From positions 1-39,746 of the forward strand of contig SLLG01000370.1 in the NCBI GenBank assembly GCA_007134215.1: a DNA stretch of 39,746 nt. The letters run 5' to 3'. A program made the translations under genes and the position numbers. The notes under the pieces are model-generated. The model made no database searches. It had not been told where the DNA came from and saw nothing but the letters and a program-made list of their open reading frames with translations. This DNA comes from Opitutales bacterium (GTDB lineage Bacteria > Verrucomicrobiota > Verrucomicrobiia > Opitutales > Oceanipulchritudinaceae). Shown piece after piece: positions 25,530-33,536 of this stretch (the first letter of the stretch is position 1; each line of letters opens with the position of its first letter).

Positions 25530-26105
25530 ATGTTCAAAGCTTCCAGTTGGTACCGGCTCCTCTTCGCGACCGCGGCGGTCCTCACCCTCGCCGCCTGCAC
25601 CCAGCGTCAGGCACCCGATCCTTCCATGACAGCGGTCGCGGGCCAGCGCACGGCGGGTGATTCGCTCGACTGGATCAGCCCCGAGGATGTCGCCCGCGCC
25701 GAGGCGCTAGGGCTGACGATGCGCGACGCCGCCTTCGACGCCAACGGCGACGGCGAACGCATCGAGGGCCTGCTCCCGTCTGTCTATTTCGCCTTCGACC
25801 AGTCCAACATCCGCGCGGAGGATCGCCCGGCCCTGCAGGAAGCCTACGACTACTTGCAGAATAACCGCGAGGCGCGCCTCATCATCGAAGGGCACTGCGA
25901 CTGGCGCGGCACCACGGAATACAACATGGCCCTCGGCGACCGCCGGGCACGCAGCGCGAAAGATTACCTTGTTCAGCTCGGCATCGCGGAAGAGCGGATC
26001 GAAACCGTCTCCTACGGCGACCTCCAGGCCGAGACCGAGGCCGACGAAGCGCAAATGGCCCGCGACCGGCGCGCCGACCTCATTGTCGTCCGCTCCCGGC
26101 GCTGA
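25530..26105 (+). CDS. pal: OmpA/Pal-like lipoprotein
   Basis: 191 residues. The lipobox LAAC gives Cys23 as the lipid site. The C-terminal OmpA-like peptidoglycan-binding domain starts at SVYFAFDQSNIRAEDRPAL and has GHCDWRGTTEYNMALGDRRA and the RIETVSYGDLQAE end typical of Pal. Pal-type lipoproteins tether the outer membrane to peptidoglycan. The usual CDERG reads CDWRG here. Between lipobox and domain is a linker of about 60 residues. The tol genes are not adjacent. Confidence 0.9.
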   Translation: MFKASSWYRLLFATAAVLTLAACTQRQAPDPSMTAVAGQRTAGDSLDWISPEDVARAEALGLTMRDAAFDANGDGERIEGLLPSVYFAFDQSNIRAEDRPALQEAYDYLQNNREARLIIEGHCDWRGTTEYNMALGDRRARSAKDYLVQLGIAEERIETVSYGDLQAETEADEAQMARDRRADLIVVRSRR

Positions 26106-26186
26106 CACCCCGCCGAGGGACGGCGGAACCGGAGCCCGCGCAACGGGGAACCAATTGCATCGGGCGCGGGGGCCCGCTCGCCGAAG

Positions 26187-26975
26187 TCAGCGGTCGAACA
26201 GTTCTTCGCAGAAGTCCCGGAAAACCGCCCATGAGCGGCGGGCGGCGGACGCATCGTAGCGGGCGCCCGGCGAGTCTGCGGCGGGATCGGTGAAGCTGTG
26301 CACGGCACCTCCGAATTTCACCATCTCCCAGTCGGCCCGCACTTTGCGCATCTCGTCCTGGAAGTCCTGTACCTCCCCTTCGGGCACATACGGGTCGGAA
26401 TCCCCGTGCAGCACGAGCACGGCGGGTTTGACGGAGCCTTCCCGCGTGGCCGGCCGGGGCGACTCCAGATTCCCGTGAAACGAAACCACCCCGGTGAGGT
26501 CGATGCCGGCGCGCGCCATCTCCAGGACGGTGGTTCCGCCGAAGCAAAAGCCGATGGCGATCACTCTCGACGGGTCCACCCCGTCCCGCGCCCGGAGGAT
26601 CTCAAGGTTTTTTCCGGCGCGCGCGCGCAGCTCCGACCGGTCGCCGCCGCGCAGCCTGCCCGCCTCATGCGCCGCCTCCTGGGCGTTCGCGGGTCGCGTG
26701 TCCGTCCCGTAGACATCCGCGACATAAGCGGCGTAGCCCCACCCGGCGATCTTCCGCGCCATCTCCTCGAAGTAGCCGCGCGGACCCATCCAGTCATGGA
26801 CGATGAGAATCGCGGGGCGCGCCTCGCCGTCATCCGCGGGCATTGCGAGGTATCCGCGGAAATCCGCCCCCTTCCACGCAAACGGAACCGGGACTGATGT
26901 CACGGAGGCGCCGTGGGCCGAAGCCGTAAGGAGAGATAGACCAAGGATCAGAAAGGATGATTGTACCGAACGCAT
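26187..26975 (-). CDS. Exported dienelactone hydrolase-family protein
   Basis: 262 residues from the ATG at 26975. An N-terminal signal peptide (SSFLILGLSLLTASAHG) predicts export. The alpha/beta-hydrolase core has the Cys nucleophile in GFCFGGTTVLEM, Asp in LHGDSDPYVPEGEV and His in GGAVHSFTDP, which is the dienelactone-hydrolase triad. It also has the HDWMGPRGYFEEMARKIAGW segment common in this family. The substrate is probably an ester or lactone in the periplasm. It converges with the Pal-like gene. Confidence 0.9.
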   Translation of the reverse strand: MRSVQSSFLILGLSLLTASAHGASVTSVPVPFAWKGADFRGYLAMPADDGEARPAILIVHDWMGPRGYFEEMARKIAGWGYAAYVADVYGTDTRPANAQEAAHEAGRLRGGDRSELRARAGKNLEILRARDGVDPSRVIAIGFCFGGTTVLEMARAGIDLTGVVSFHGNLESPRPATREGSVKPAVLVLHGDSDPYVPEGEVQDFQDEMRKVRADWEMVKFGGAVHSFTDPAADSPGARYDASAARRSWAVFRDFCEELFDR

Positions 26976-27201
26976 GGAAGAAGCGTGGAGTACCGCCGGC
27001 GTGTGAGCAAATCCAAATCGCCCGTGGTTTTTTCTTGCAAGGCAGGCCGCCGTTCCTGACGTTCTTCCGTTTCCCGCGTACCGAAAACGGGGAAATCGCA
27101 TTACCGTAAACTCAATAACAACCAACAAACGTCAAACCCTCAACCCGGCCGCGGCGACGCACACCGGCGGAACCGCGCCCCGGCACAGACACACACATAC
27201 C

Positions 27202-28857
27202 ATGTCCTCCGTAATGGAAGAACTCCTGGCCGAAAGCAATCTCCAGACCCTGGAAGAAGGCCAGATCATCAAAGGCACTGTCACGGAAATCCGTGAAAAC
27301 GAAGTCATCCTCGACCTTGGCGCAAAAGCCGAGGGCATTGTCCCGACAAGCGAGTTTCTCGACGTCGGCGAGCTGAACATCGGCGAAGAAATCGAGGTCT
27401 ACCTCGAGAAGATCGAAGACCGCGACGGCAACCCCGTCATCTCCTACGACAAAGCCCAGCAGAAGAAAAACTGGGAGAACATCCTCTCCAAGTGCGAGGA
27501 AGGCTCCATCATCAGCGGCCGTGTCCGCGGCAAGGTCAAAGGCGGGCTCATCGTCAATATCGGCGTCGACGCCTTCCTCCCCGCCTCGCAGATCGACATC
27601 CAGCCGCCGAAAAACCTCGATCAATACGTGGGCCAGACCTACGACTTCAAGGTCCTCAAGATCAACCAAGAGCGGCGCAACATCGTCATCTCCCGCCGCG
27701 AACTCATCGAGGAACAGCGTCTCGAGAAACGCCGCAAGCTCCTTTCCGAAATCAAACCGGGCGACGTCCGCCGCGGCGCGGTGAAGAACATCACCGACTA
27801 CGGCGCCTTCGTCGACCTCGACGGTCTCGACGGTCTCCTCCACATCACCGACATGTCGTGGGGGCGCATCAGCCACCCCTCCGAGATGCTCAAGGTGGGC
27901 GAGGAAATCAGCATCATGATCATCGACGTCGACCGCGACCGCGAGCGCGTCTCCCTCGGTCTCAAGCAGACCACCGAGAATCCGTGGGACGGCATTGAAA
28001 ACCGCTATCCGGTCAACGCCAAGGTGCGCGGCAAGGTCGTCAACCTCGTTCCCTACGGTGCCTTCGTCGAACTGGAGGAAGGTGTCGAAGGCCTCGTGCA
28101 CATCACCGAGCTTTCGTGGACCAAGCGCATCGGCAAGCCGGGCGAAGTCCTCAAGGTGGGCGACGAGGTCGAGGCCGTTGTCCTCGGCATCCAGAAGGAC
28201 GACCAGAAGATCAGCCTCTCCCTGCGCCAGCTCGAAACCAACCCGTGGGACATGGCCCGCCACAACTACCCGGTGGGTGCCCGTGTGCGCGGCAAGGTGC
28301 GCAACCTCACGAGCTACGGTGCCTTCGTCGAACTCGAAGAGGGCATCGACGGCATGGTGCACGTCTCCGACATGTCGTGGACGCGCAAGATCAACCACCC
28401 GTCCGAAGCGGTCAAGAAGGGCGACGAGGTCGACGCCATCGTCCTCGACGTCGATCCCAGCCAGCAGCGCATCAGCCTCGGCATGAAGCAGCTCTCGAAC
28501 GATCCGTGGGATGAAATCGACACGCACTTCAAGATCGGCGACCTCGTCAAGGGCACCGTCAACAAGATCACCAACTACGGCGCTTTTGTGGAGCTGAAGG
28601 AAGGCATCGACGGACTCGTGCACATCAGCCAGATCGACGAAGAACGCGTCGAACGCGTCAAGGACCACCTCAAGGTGGACGACGAGATCACCGCGCGCGT
28701 CATCAAGATCGACCGCGACGAGCGCCGCATCGGCCTGAGCATCAAGGCTGCCAACTACAGCGAATCCGAACTCGCGGCCGAATCCGCCGCCTTCGACTCA
28801 CTCGGCGGCGACGAACTCACCAGCCTCGGCGACATCCTCGACGAAGCCACCCGCTAA
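27202..28857 (+). CDS. rpsA: Ribosomal protein S1
   Basis: 551 residues with six S1 (OB-fold) repeats at roughly 19-84, 100-165, 186-253, 271-340, 358-427 and 445-515; the repeated YGAFV.L..G.DGL.HI motif is clearest in repeats 3 to 6. S1 unwinds and recruits mRNA on the 30S subunit. There is no Shine-Dalgarno sequence ahead of the ATG, only a CACACACATACC leader, which fits the autogenous control known for S1 genes that lack one. A strong terminator follows. Confidence 0.97.
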   Translation: MSSVMEELLAESNLQTLEEGQIIKGTVTEIRENEVILDLGAKAEGIVPTSEFLDVGELNIGEEIEVYLEKIEDRDGNPVISYDKAQQKKNWENILSKCEEGSIISGRVRGKVKGGLIVNIGVDAFLPASQIDIQPPKNLDQYVGQTYDFKVLKINQERRNIVISRRELIEEQRLEKRRKLLSEIKPGDVRRGAVKNITDYGAFVDLDGLDGLLHITDMSWGRISHPSEMLKVGEEISIMIIDVDRDRERVSLGLKQTTENPWDGIENRYPVNAKVRGKVVNLVPYGAFVELEEGVEGLVHITELSWTKRIGKPGEVLKVGDEVEAVVLGIQKDDQKISLSLRQLETNPWDMARHNYPVGARVRGKVRNLTSYGAFVELEEGIDGMVHVSDMSWTRKINHPSEAVKKGDEVDAIVLDVDPSQQRISLGMKQLSNDPWDEIDTHFKIGDLVKGTVNKITNYGAFVELKEGIDGLVHISQIDEERVERVKDHLKVDDEITARVIKIDRDERRIGLSIKAANYSESELAAESAAFDSLGGDELTSLGDILDEATR

Positions 28858-28885
28858 AGCCGGGCGGTCCAATCCGTTTCTTTCA

Positions 28886-28917
28886 AGCCCTCCGGCCCCC
28901 CGCCGGAGGGCTTTTTT
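28886..28917 (+). terminator. Rho-independent terminator of rpsA
   Basis: AGCCCTCCGGC (28886-28896) pairs with GCCGGAGGGCT (28902-28912) around a C-rich loop, followed by a run of T. It lies 28 bp past the rpsA stop. Confidence 0.93.
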
Positions 28918-28932
28918 CTTCCCGGCAACGTT

Positions 28933-29250
28933 GTGGGCACCGCCTGCCATGGATTGCCGTTCGACTGGCGCAGGGACAGAGCGCCGGCTGCGCGTCGCGA
29001 CAGTGTCTCCGGCATCGCCTGCGCGCTCGTCGCGTGGACAGGTCTGCGCTGGTGCACCGAGAACCGCCGCGCCGTCGGCGTCGCCTTGCTTACGATACTA
29101 GCCGTAAAACTCCTGCTCCTCGACGGCGGCGCCGCACAGACCCGGACCCTGCCCGCCGATATTGTAACGCTCGCCGCCGCCCACTGGACCGGCGCAGCAG
29201 CAGGCGCTGCCGTGTTCATTCTCGGCCACGCCCAAGGAGGAACGCCGTCA
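28933..29250 (+). pseudogene. Rhombosortase/rhomboid-like C-terminal fragment
   Basis: About 105 residues with two or three hydrophobic helices: SVSGIACALVAWTGLRW, then ALLTILAVKLLLLD and LAAAHWTGAAAGAAVFIL. The S-x-S-G then helix, and AxAHWxGAxxG near the end, resemble the catalytic Ser and His regions of intramembrane rhomboid proteases and especially rhombosortase-type proteins. The N-terminal helices are absent, because the rpsA terminator lies directly upstream, and the frame runs on without a natural end into the antisense of the next gene. It is therefore probably a truncated relic. The assignment rests on pattern only. Confidence 0.4.
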
Positions 29251-30055
29251 CCTCGCCCCACCACGGGGCGGCGGGGTTGTAGTCCATCGTATTGTGTCCG
29301 GCGCCTGCGTGTTTCCACAGGCGCTTGGGACCGTCATAACCTTCGTACAGGCGCACGCCCAGCTCCGTCGGCACCACCTCGTCGTGCTCGGCCACGACAA
29401 AGGCGACCGGGCCGCTGTAGTCGCGCAGCGCCTCATCGCTGGGATACCGCTCGCGCAGGAGCAGCCCGACGGGGAGAAAGCGGTAGTGGGACCGCCCGAC
29501 GTCGACGAGGCTGGTGAACGGTGTGACGAGGAGCAACCCGGCCACATCGTCCGGCCGTTGCCCGGCGACATACGCCGCCACCCCCGTGCCGAGGGATTCG
29601 CCGACGAGGAACACCGGACGCTCACCCGAAGCAAAGAGCGGGGCGAGCGCATCCATCGCCGCCGCTTTGATGACGTCCTCGGAAGGCCGTCCGCCGCGCG
29701 CACCGTAGCCCGGATACTCGAAGATCCGCACGTCCGGCGGACCGCTGTCGTCCAGTGCCGCCGTCAAACCGTCCGCAAAATAGCCGCGGTGCAGGGCAAA
29801 CCCCGCGTTGCCGTGAAAGACGACAAACACCGGGGCCTCCGAGGGGGACTCCGCCGCCGTGCGCCAGCCCGCCACCGCGCCGTCGGGACCCTCCCACGGC
29901 ATCATGCCCGCGTCCGCCGCCGCCGCCCGCAGGCGATCCTCCGGCGCGTTCATGGGGTAATACACCATGCCCCGCTGGCACCCTGCCAGCACAAGCACGA
30001 CCAAGACGTAGCCCACTAAGAGGGCTACCGCGATTCGAAGAACGGAACTGCCCAT
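29216..30055 (-). CDS. Lipoprotein alpha/beta hydrolase
   Basis: 279 residues from the ATG at 30055. The lipobox LAGC (Cys26) or an N-terminal membrane helix anchors it. The fold is that of the alpha/beta hydrolases with a BEM46/FrsA-like architecture: FVVFHGNAGFALH, IFEYPGYGARGG, nucleophile elbow VGESLGTG, VTPFTSLVDVGRSHY, Asp in VVAEHDEVVP and His in AGAGHNTMDY. It is probably an esterase or peptidase facing the periplasm. It is divergent from the COG0523 GTPase gene. Confidence 0.88.
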   Translation of the reverse strand: MGSSVLRIAVALLVGYVLVVLVLAGCQRGMVYYPMNAPEDRLRAAAADAGMMPWEGPDGAVAGWRTAAESPSEAPVFVVFHGNAGFALHRGYFADGLTAALDDSGPPDVRIFEYPGYGARGGRPSEDVIKAAAMDALAPLFASGERPVFLVGESLGTGVAAYVAGQRPDDVAGLLLVTPFTSLVDVGRSHYRFLPVGLLLRERYPSDEALRDYSGPVAFVVAEHDEVVPTELGVRLYEGYDGPKRLWKHAGAGHNTMDYNPAAPWWGEVTAFLLGRGRE

Positions 30056-30162
30056 ACTTCCGTTTATGCCACCGCCGCCTGTCCGTTGGCAAGACCGACC
30101 GTGCGGCCGAAGGAGCGGAAGAGAATCGCCATGGGCGGAAAGCCCTGCATGACTCCCGACCC

Positions 30163-31116
30163 ATGCCGCCAACCGTGACCTGTCATGTCATCTCCGGCCC
30201 GCTCGGCGCGGGCAAGACCTCCGCGATCCTGAGCCTGCTGCAATCGATGGCGGACGCGGGAGACAGCGCGGTGATCGTGAACGACTTCGGCCGGACCGGA
30301 CTCGACGGTGAAATATTAAAGAGCAGCGGCCGGGACATTGTGATCCGCAATATTCCCGGAGGTTGCCTGTGTTGCTCCTCCATGCCGGACCTCCACCGTG
30401 CGTTTGAAGAGGTGCTGAAGCGACCGGGCCTGCGGCGGATTCTCGTGGAACCGAGCGGCCTCGCTATCATGCCGGACCTCGCGGCGTCCCTCCGCCGGAC
30501 CTACGCCGCGCTCGGGCTGCGCCGCGGGCGCGTCTTTGCCCTCCTCAACCCGAAGCGCACGAAAGAAGCGCACTACAAATGCCTTCCGTTTTTCACCGCG
30601 CTGATCGATCACGCGGATGTTCTGGTGGCCAACCGTATCGACCAGTGCACGACGCGGGACTTGGCGCAATTCAGGGAGTGGACGGCGCGGCTCCGGCCAC
30701 AGAAACTTGCCGTCATCGAAACCACCTTCGGTAAGATTCCCCCGGAATTGCTCGCGGATTGCGGCACGGCGGAGGAGCCATCGAACCGTCCGGCGGACAC
30801 CCGGCTATATCCGGTACACGAGCACACCGAGCACTCCGGCGGCTTCAGCACGGACGCACTGCCGCCGCTCTGCGAAACGCGTTTCGCGGAATGTCTCCGG
30901 AAATGGGCGGCGGACGGGTTGGACGGCGCGCGCATCCTCCGGTTCAAAGCGGTTCTGCCCACGGCGTCGGGGTGGCGCTTGTTCGAGATCGCGGAAGAGA
31001 CGGTGCAGGTCCGGCCCGTTCCGGAGGCGAACGGCGCGAAAATCGACTGGATCAGCAGCACGGCGGTTCCCGACTCTGCCGTGCGCGAGGCGCTCCGCAC
31101 GCATCAAGCGCCTTAG
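30163..31116 (+). CDS. CobW/COG0523-family GTPase
   Basis: 317 residues. The Walker A loop GPLGAGKTS is at about 12-20, the family CxCC metal motif at C68-C70-C71 (GGCLCC), LVEPSGLA as Walker B/switch region, and VANRID as the guanine-specificity motif; the C-terminal domain (about 225-317) is CobW_C-like. The COG0523 G3E GTPases deliver or insert metals (Zn, Co, Ni). Its convergent position next to the corrinoid activator suggests a role in cobalt or cobamide supply, or zinc supply for MtaB. It is on the other strand, so co-regulation is only inferred. Confidence 0.9.
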   Translation: MPPTVTCHVISGPLGAGKTSAILSLLQSMADAGDSAVIVNDFGRTGLDGEILKSSGRDIVIRNIPGGCLCCSSMPDLHRAFEEVLKRPGLRRILVEPSGLAIMPDLAASLRRTYAALGLRRGRVFALLNPKRTKEAHYKCLPFFTALIDHADVLVANRIDQCTTRDLAQFREWTARLRPQKLAVIETTFGKIPPELLADCGTAEEPSNRPADTRLYPVHEHTEHSGGFSTDALPPLCETRFAECLRKWAADGLDGARILRFKAVLPTASGWRLFEIAEETVQVRPVPEANGAKIDWISSTAVPDSAVREALRTHQAP

Positions 31117-31131
31117 TTCGACTTCCTTGAA

Positions 31132-31200
31132 ATTCCGGTCGGGTATCTCCTCGACCTGCCCCGGATGTCCTTCGGCGTAGGACCGGGGAACCGCCGGAAT
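31132..31200. other. Nested stem-loop between convergent genes
   Basis: Outer stem ATTCCGG (31132-31138) with CCGGAAT (31194-31200); inner stem CCCCGG..TCCT (31159-31171) with AGGA CCGGGG (31179-31188). It fills the space between the COG0523 GTPase and corrinoid-activator stops and may end both transcripts, although no clear T run follows. Confidence 0.4.
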
Positions 31201-31214
31201 CGATTCATTCCGAA

Positions 31215-32756
31215 TCAGGAGATCCTGTCGAGCGGCATGCAATCGATAAAGTGATCCTCAAAGCTCCCGACCTGGTTGAGTTCGATGACCCGGACTTCCC
31301 CGCAGAGCGTGTCGGCGGCCGACCCGGCTTCGCTTTGCAGGACAAGCGAAGCGCCCCCGAGCGAGGCGTTCCCGATGACATGGAGTCTCTCGAACGGCAC
31401 ATCCGGCAGCATCCCCACGGCCATGGCATGCGCGCCGTTGAGGTGGTATCCGAATCCCCCCGCGATGTAGACGGTCTGCAGTTCGCCGGGGTTGGTCTGC
31501 GCCATTTCGAGCAGCGTCATGACGCCCCCGGAAATCGCGGCTTTGGCCTGGATCAGTTCGGCGACATCAGCTTCCGAGACAAAGAGCGGACCGCAGACCT
31601 TGACGCATCGCTGCATCTCACCGTCCACCTCGGCGCATTCCACGGCGGGATGGTTCGTATCGAAACGGCCCATTCGGTTGAGAATGCCGGCTTGAAGGGC
31701 CTCCGCGATAAAGTCAATATAGGCGGCGCCCGAAATCCCGCTGATCCGCCCGCCCGCTTCTCCGGCGAGCCCGACCTCCCACGCCCCGCCGCGGAGCGCC
31801 ATTGAAGAGATGATGCCTTTACCCGCGATGGCGCCGCAGTTGAGCCGTCCGCCCTCGAAGGCCGGGCCCGCGGCGGTGGCGGTGGCGAGGAAGCCGTCAC
31901 GGGTTTTCAGGAGGATTTCGCCGTTGGTCCCGAAGTCCACGAGGAGGGCAGGGCCCTCCTCTTCCAGAATGCCCGAGGCCAGCGCCCCCAGTGTGATATC
32001 CGCGCCGACAAACGCCCCCGGGCTTGCTCCGAAGACAATCGGAAAATCTGTCGAGAACCCCAGTTCGCGCGAACGAAAGGTCCGCGGGCCGAGGAACTCC
32101 GGTCGAAAGGGGTAGGCGGAGAAGCCCTGGAGACTCGCCCCGGCGAAACCATGGAGCATGACCGTGTTACCCGCAGCGACAGCCTCCGTGATCCGCGCGG
32201 GATCGACGGACGCGACCGCACACAGGGTGTGGATCAAAGGCTCAAGGGTGTCCGCAATGAGAGCGGATTGCAGCGCCGGACTCGTGCCACCGAGCCCAAC
32301 GGCGTGGTCAATACGCGAGAGCACATTATCACCGAACCGGCGCTGTTCGTTGGCGGCGGAAGTGTGGGCGAGGCATGTGCCGTCGGCGAGGTTCCACAGC
32401 GCCCCGGCCACGGTTGTCGTCCCAATATCGAGTGCGAGCCCGATTCCCGGGCGCGGGCGCGGCGCGTAGCGGCGGGCTCCGATTTCGAAGGTACTGACCC
32501 CGTTCAGGCGGTTGTCGCGGAAAGAAGCATCGGGAATAGCAACGGTCCGCACGGCGCCCGTTTCAGTCTGGCACGCCCGCAGCATACGCCCGTCCGCCTC
32601 AACAAGGCATCCGCGGCACAACCCGCGTTCGCCGCACCGCGTGTTGAGGGGCAGGTGCCCGCGCTCGAGCCATGACGACAACGGAAGATGCGCCGCATCC
32701 GGCGGCACGTCGCGCCGGTGCCTGCGCCCGTCCGGAGTGGTGATTTCCATAGCCAT
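31215..32756 (-). CDS. Corrinoid reductive activator (RamA/RACo-like, DUF4445)
   Basis: 513 residues from the ATG at 32756. The N-terminal plant-type [2Fe-2S] ferredoxin domain has C41, C47, C50 and C62 (TRCGERGLCRGCL...RACQT). An ASKHA-type ATPase domain follows (LALDIGTTTVAGALWNL, VAAGNTVMLHGFAG, LLVDFGTNGEILLK, YIAGGFGYHLNGAHAM). This is the layout of RACo/RamA proteins, which reduce inactive Co(II) corrinoid back to Co(I) using ATP. It is the last gene of the mtaC-mtaB-DUF1638 run, eight bases after the DUF1638 stop, so coupling is very likely. Confidence 0.93.
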   Translation of the reverse strand: MAMEITTPDGRRHRRDVPPDAAHLPLSSWLERGHLPLNTRCGERGLCRGCLVEADGRMLRACQTETGAVRTVAIPDASFRDNRLNGVSTFEIGARRYAPRPRPGIGLALDIGTTTVAGALWNLADGTCLAHTSAANEQRRFGDNVLSRIDHAVGLGGTSPALQSALIADTLEPLIHTLCAVASVDPARITEAVAAGNTVMLHGFAGASLQGFSAYPFRPEFLGPRTFRSRELGFSTDFPIVFGASPGAFVGADITLGALASGILEEEGPALLVDFGTNGEILLKTRDGFLATATAAGPAFEGGRLNCGAIAGKGIISSMALRGGAWEVGLAGEAGGRISGISGAAYIDFIAEALQAGILNRMGRFDTNHPAVECAEVDGEMQRCVKVCGPLFVSEADVAELIQAKAAISGGVMTLLEMAQTNPGELQTVYIAGGFGYHLNGAHAMAVGMLPDVPFERLHVIGNASLGGASLVLQSEAGSAADTLCGEVRVIELNQVGSFEDHFIDCMPLDRIS

Positions 32757-32764
32757 GACCCGTC

Positions 32765-33484
32765 TCAAGGCACGGCGATAAGGTTGCCCGCACTGTCCGC
32801 TTCGATCCGCTGCCCCGGCGGAACGACGAGAAATCGCGGCGATGCCCAGCGGCCCCGCACAAGGTCTTCGAGAAAGGTCGGGTCGCCCTCCAGCTCACGG
32901 TATTTCCAGCCGAGGTGTGCCGCACAATCCCGGCAATAGCGCTTGGCCTCGGGACGGTCGATGATCGAGATGTAGGCGGCACAGTTGTGGTGGGCAAACG
33001 CTTCGCGGTCGGCGTCGATGAGTTCCTCCATCATCTCCTCGTCGTCCTCGAAACGTCCGGCATAGAGTTCGCGCAAATGCTGCTCCCGGTCGGGCCCGGG
33101 CACGCGCTTGCCCCGCACCCAACCGGGCGAGTAAAAGTAGGTGCCGGGATTTTCTTTCAGGACGGCGTCATGCCGGGAGCGCCCGCCAAGCAGCACCGAA
33201 ATACAGTCGTGCGCCTGGGGCAGCACGAGACGACAACGCCCGGAGTGAACGCCGAGCAGACCGTTGCCGCAGCGCCCGTAGGCCAATGCGATGTGCGTGA
33301 CCGCCGGATCGGCGGCGAGTTCGCCGAGGGCCGCCTGGACGGAGCCGCGGAGGCGTCCGGGATCGTCGTGCAGGCCCATCTCAAGGTAACGGATGCGCGT
33401 CCACGGCGGTTCGCCGAAGGCCAGATGCTCCAACTCGTCTTGGAAAACATCGCAGGCAAGAACGGCGAAGGACACGGCTTTCAT
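32765..33484 (-). CDS. DUF1638 protein of corrinoid methyltransferase loci
   Basis: 239 residues. It matches DUF1638 by IALAYGRCGNGLLGVHSG, then LPQAHDCISVLLGG and PGTYFYSPGWVRG. The family is often found beside corrinoid-dependent methyltransferase genes in methanogens and other anaerobes; its activity is not established. It has several Cys and His residues (YGRCG, HDC, HHNCAAY, YCRDCAAHLGW) that could hold a metal or cofactor. It lies between mtaB and the corrinoid activator gene. Confidence 0.85.
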   Translation of the reverse strand: MKAVSFAVLACDVFQDELEHLAFGEPPWTRIRYLEMGLHDDPGRLRGSVQAALGELAADPAVTHIALAYGRCGNGLLGVHSGRCRLVLPQAHDCISVLLGGRSRHDAVLKENPGTYFYSPGWVRGKRVPGPDREQHLRELYAGRFEDDEEMMEELIDADREAFAHHNCAAYISIIDRPEAKRYCRDCAAHLGWKYRELEGDPTFLEDLVRGRWASPRFLVVPPGQRIEADSAGNLIAVP

Positions 33485-33536
33485 GATTCCTCAATGACTG
33501 CCTTGAAAGATGATTTCAAGGCCCGTGTGCAATGGT

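Noticed and set aside
27112-28668. Long open frame antisense to rpsA
   Set aside because: It mirrors the repeated S1 domains, is extremely rich in Val/Asp, and matches nothing; it is a by-product of high GC and codon use.
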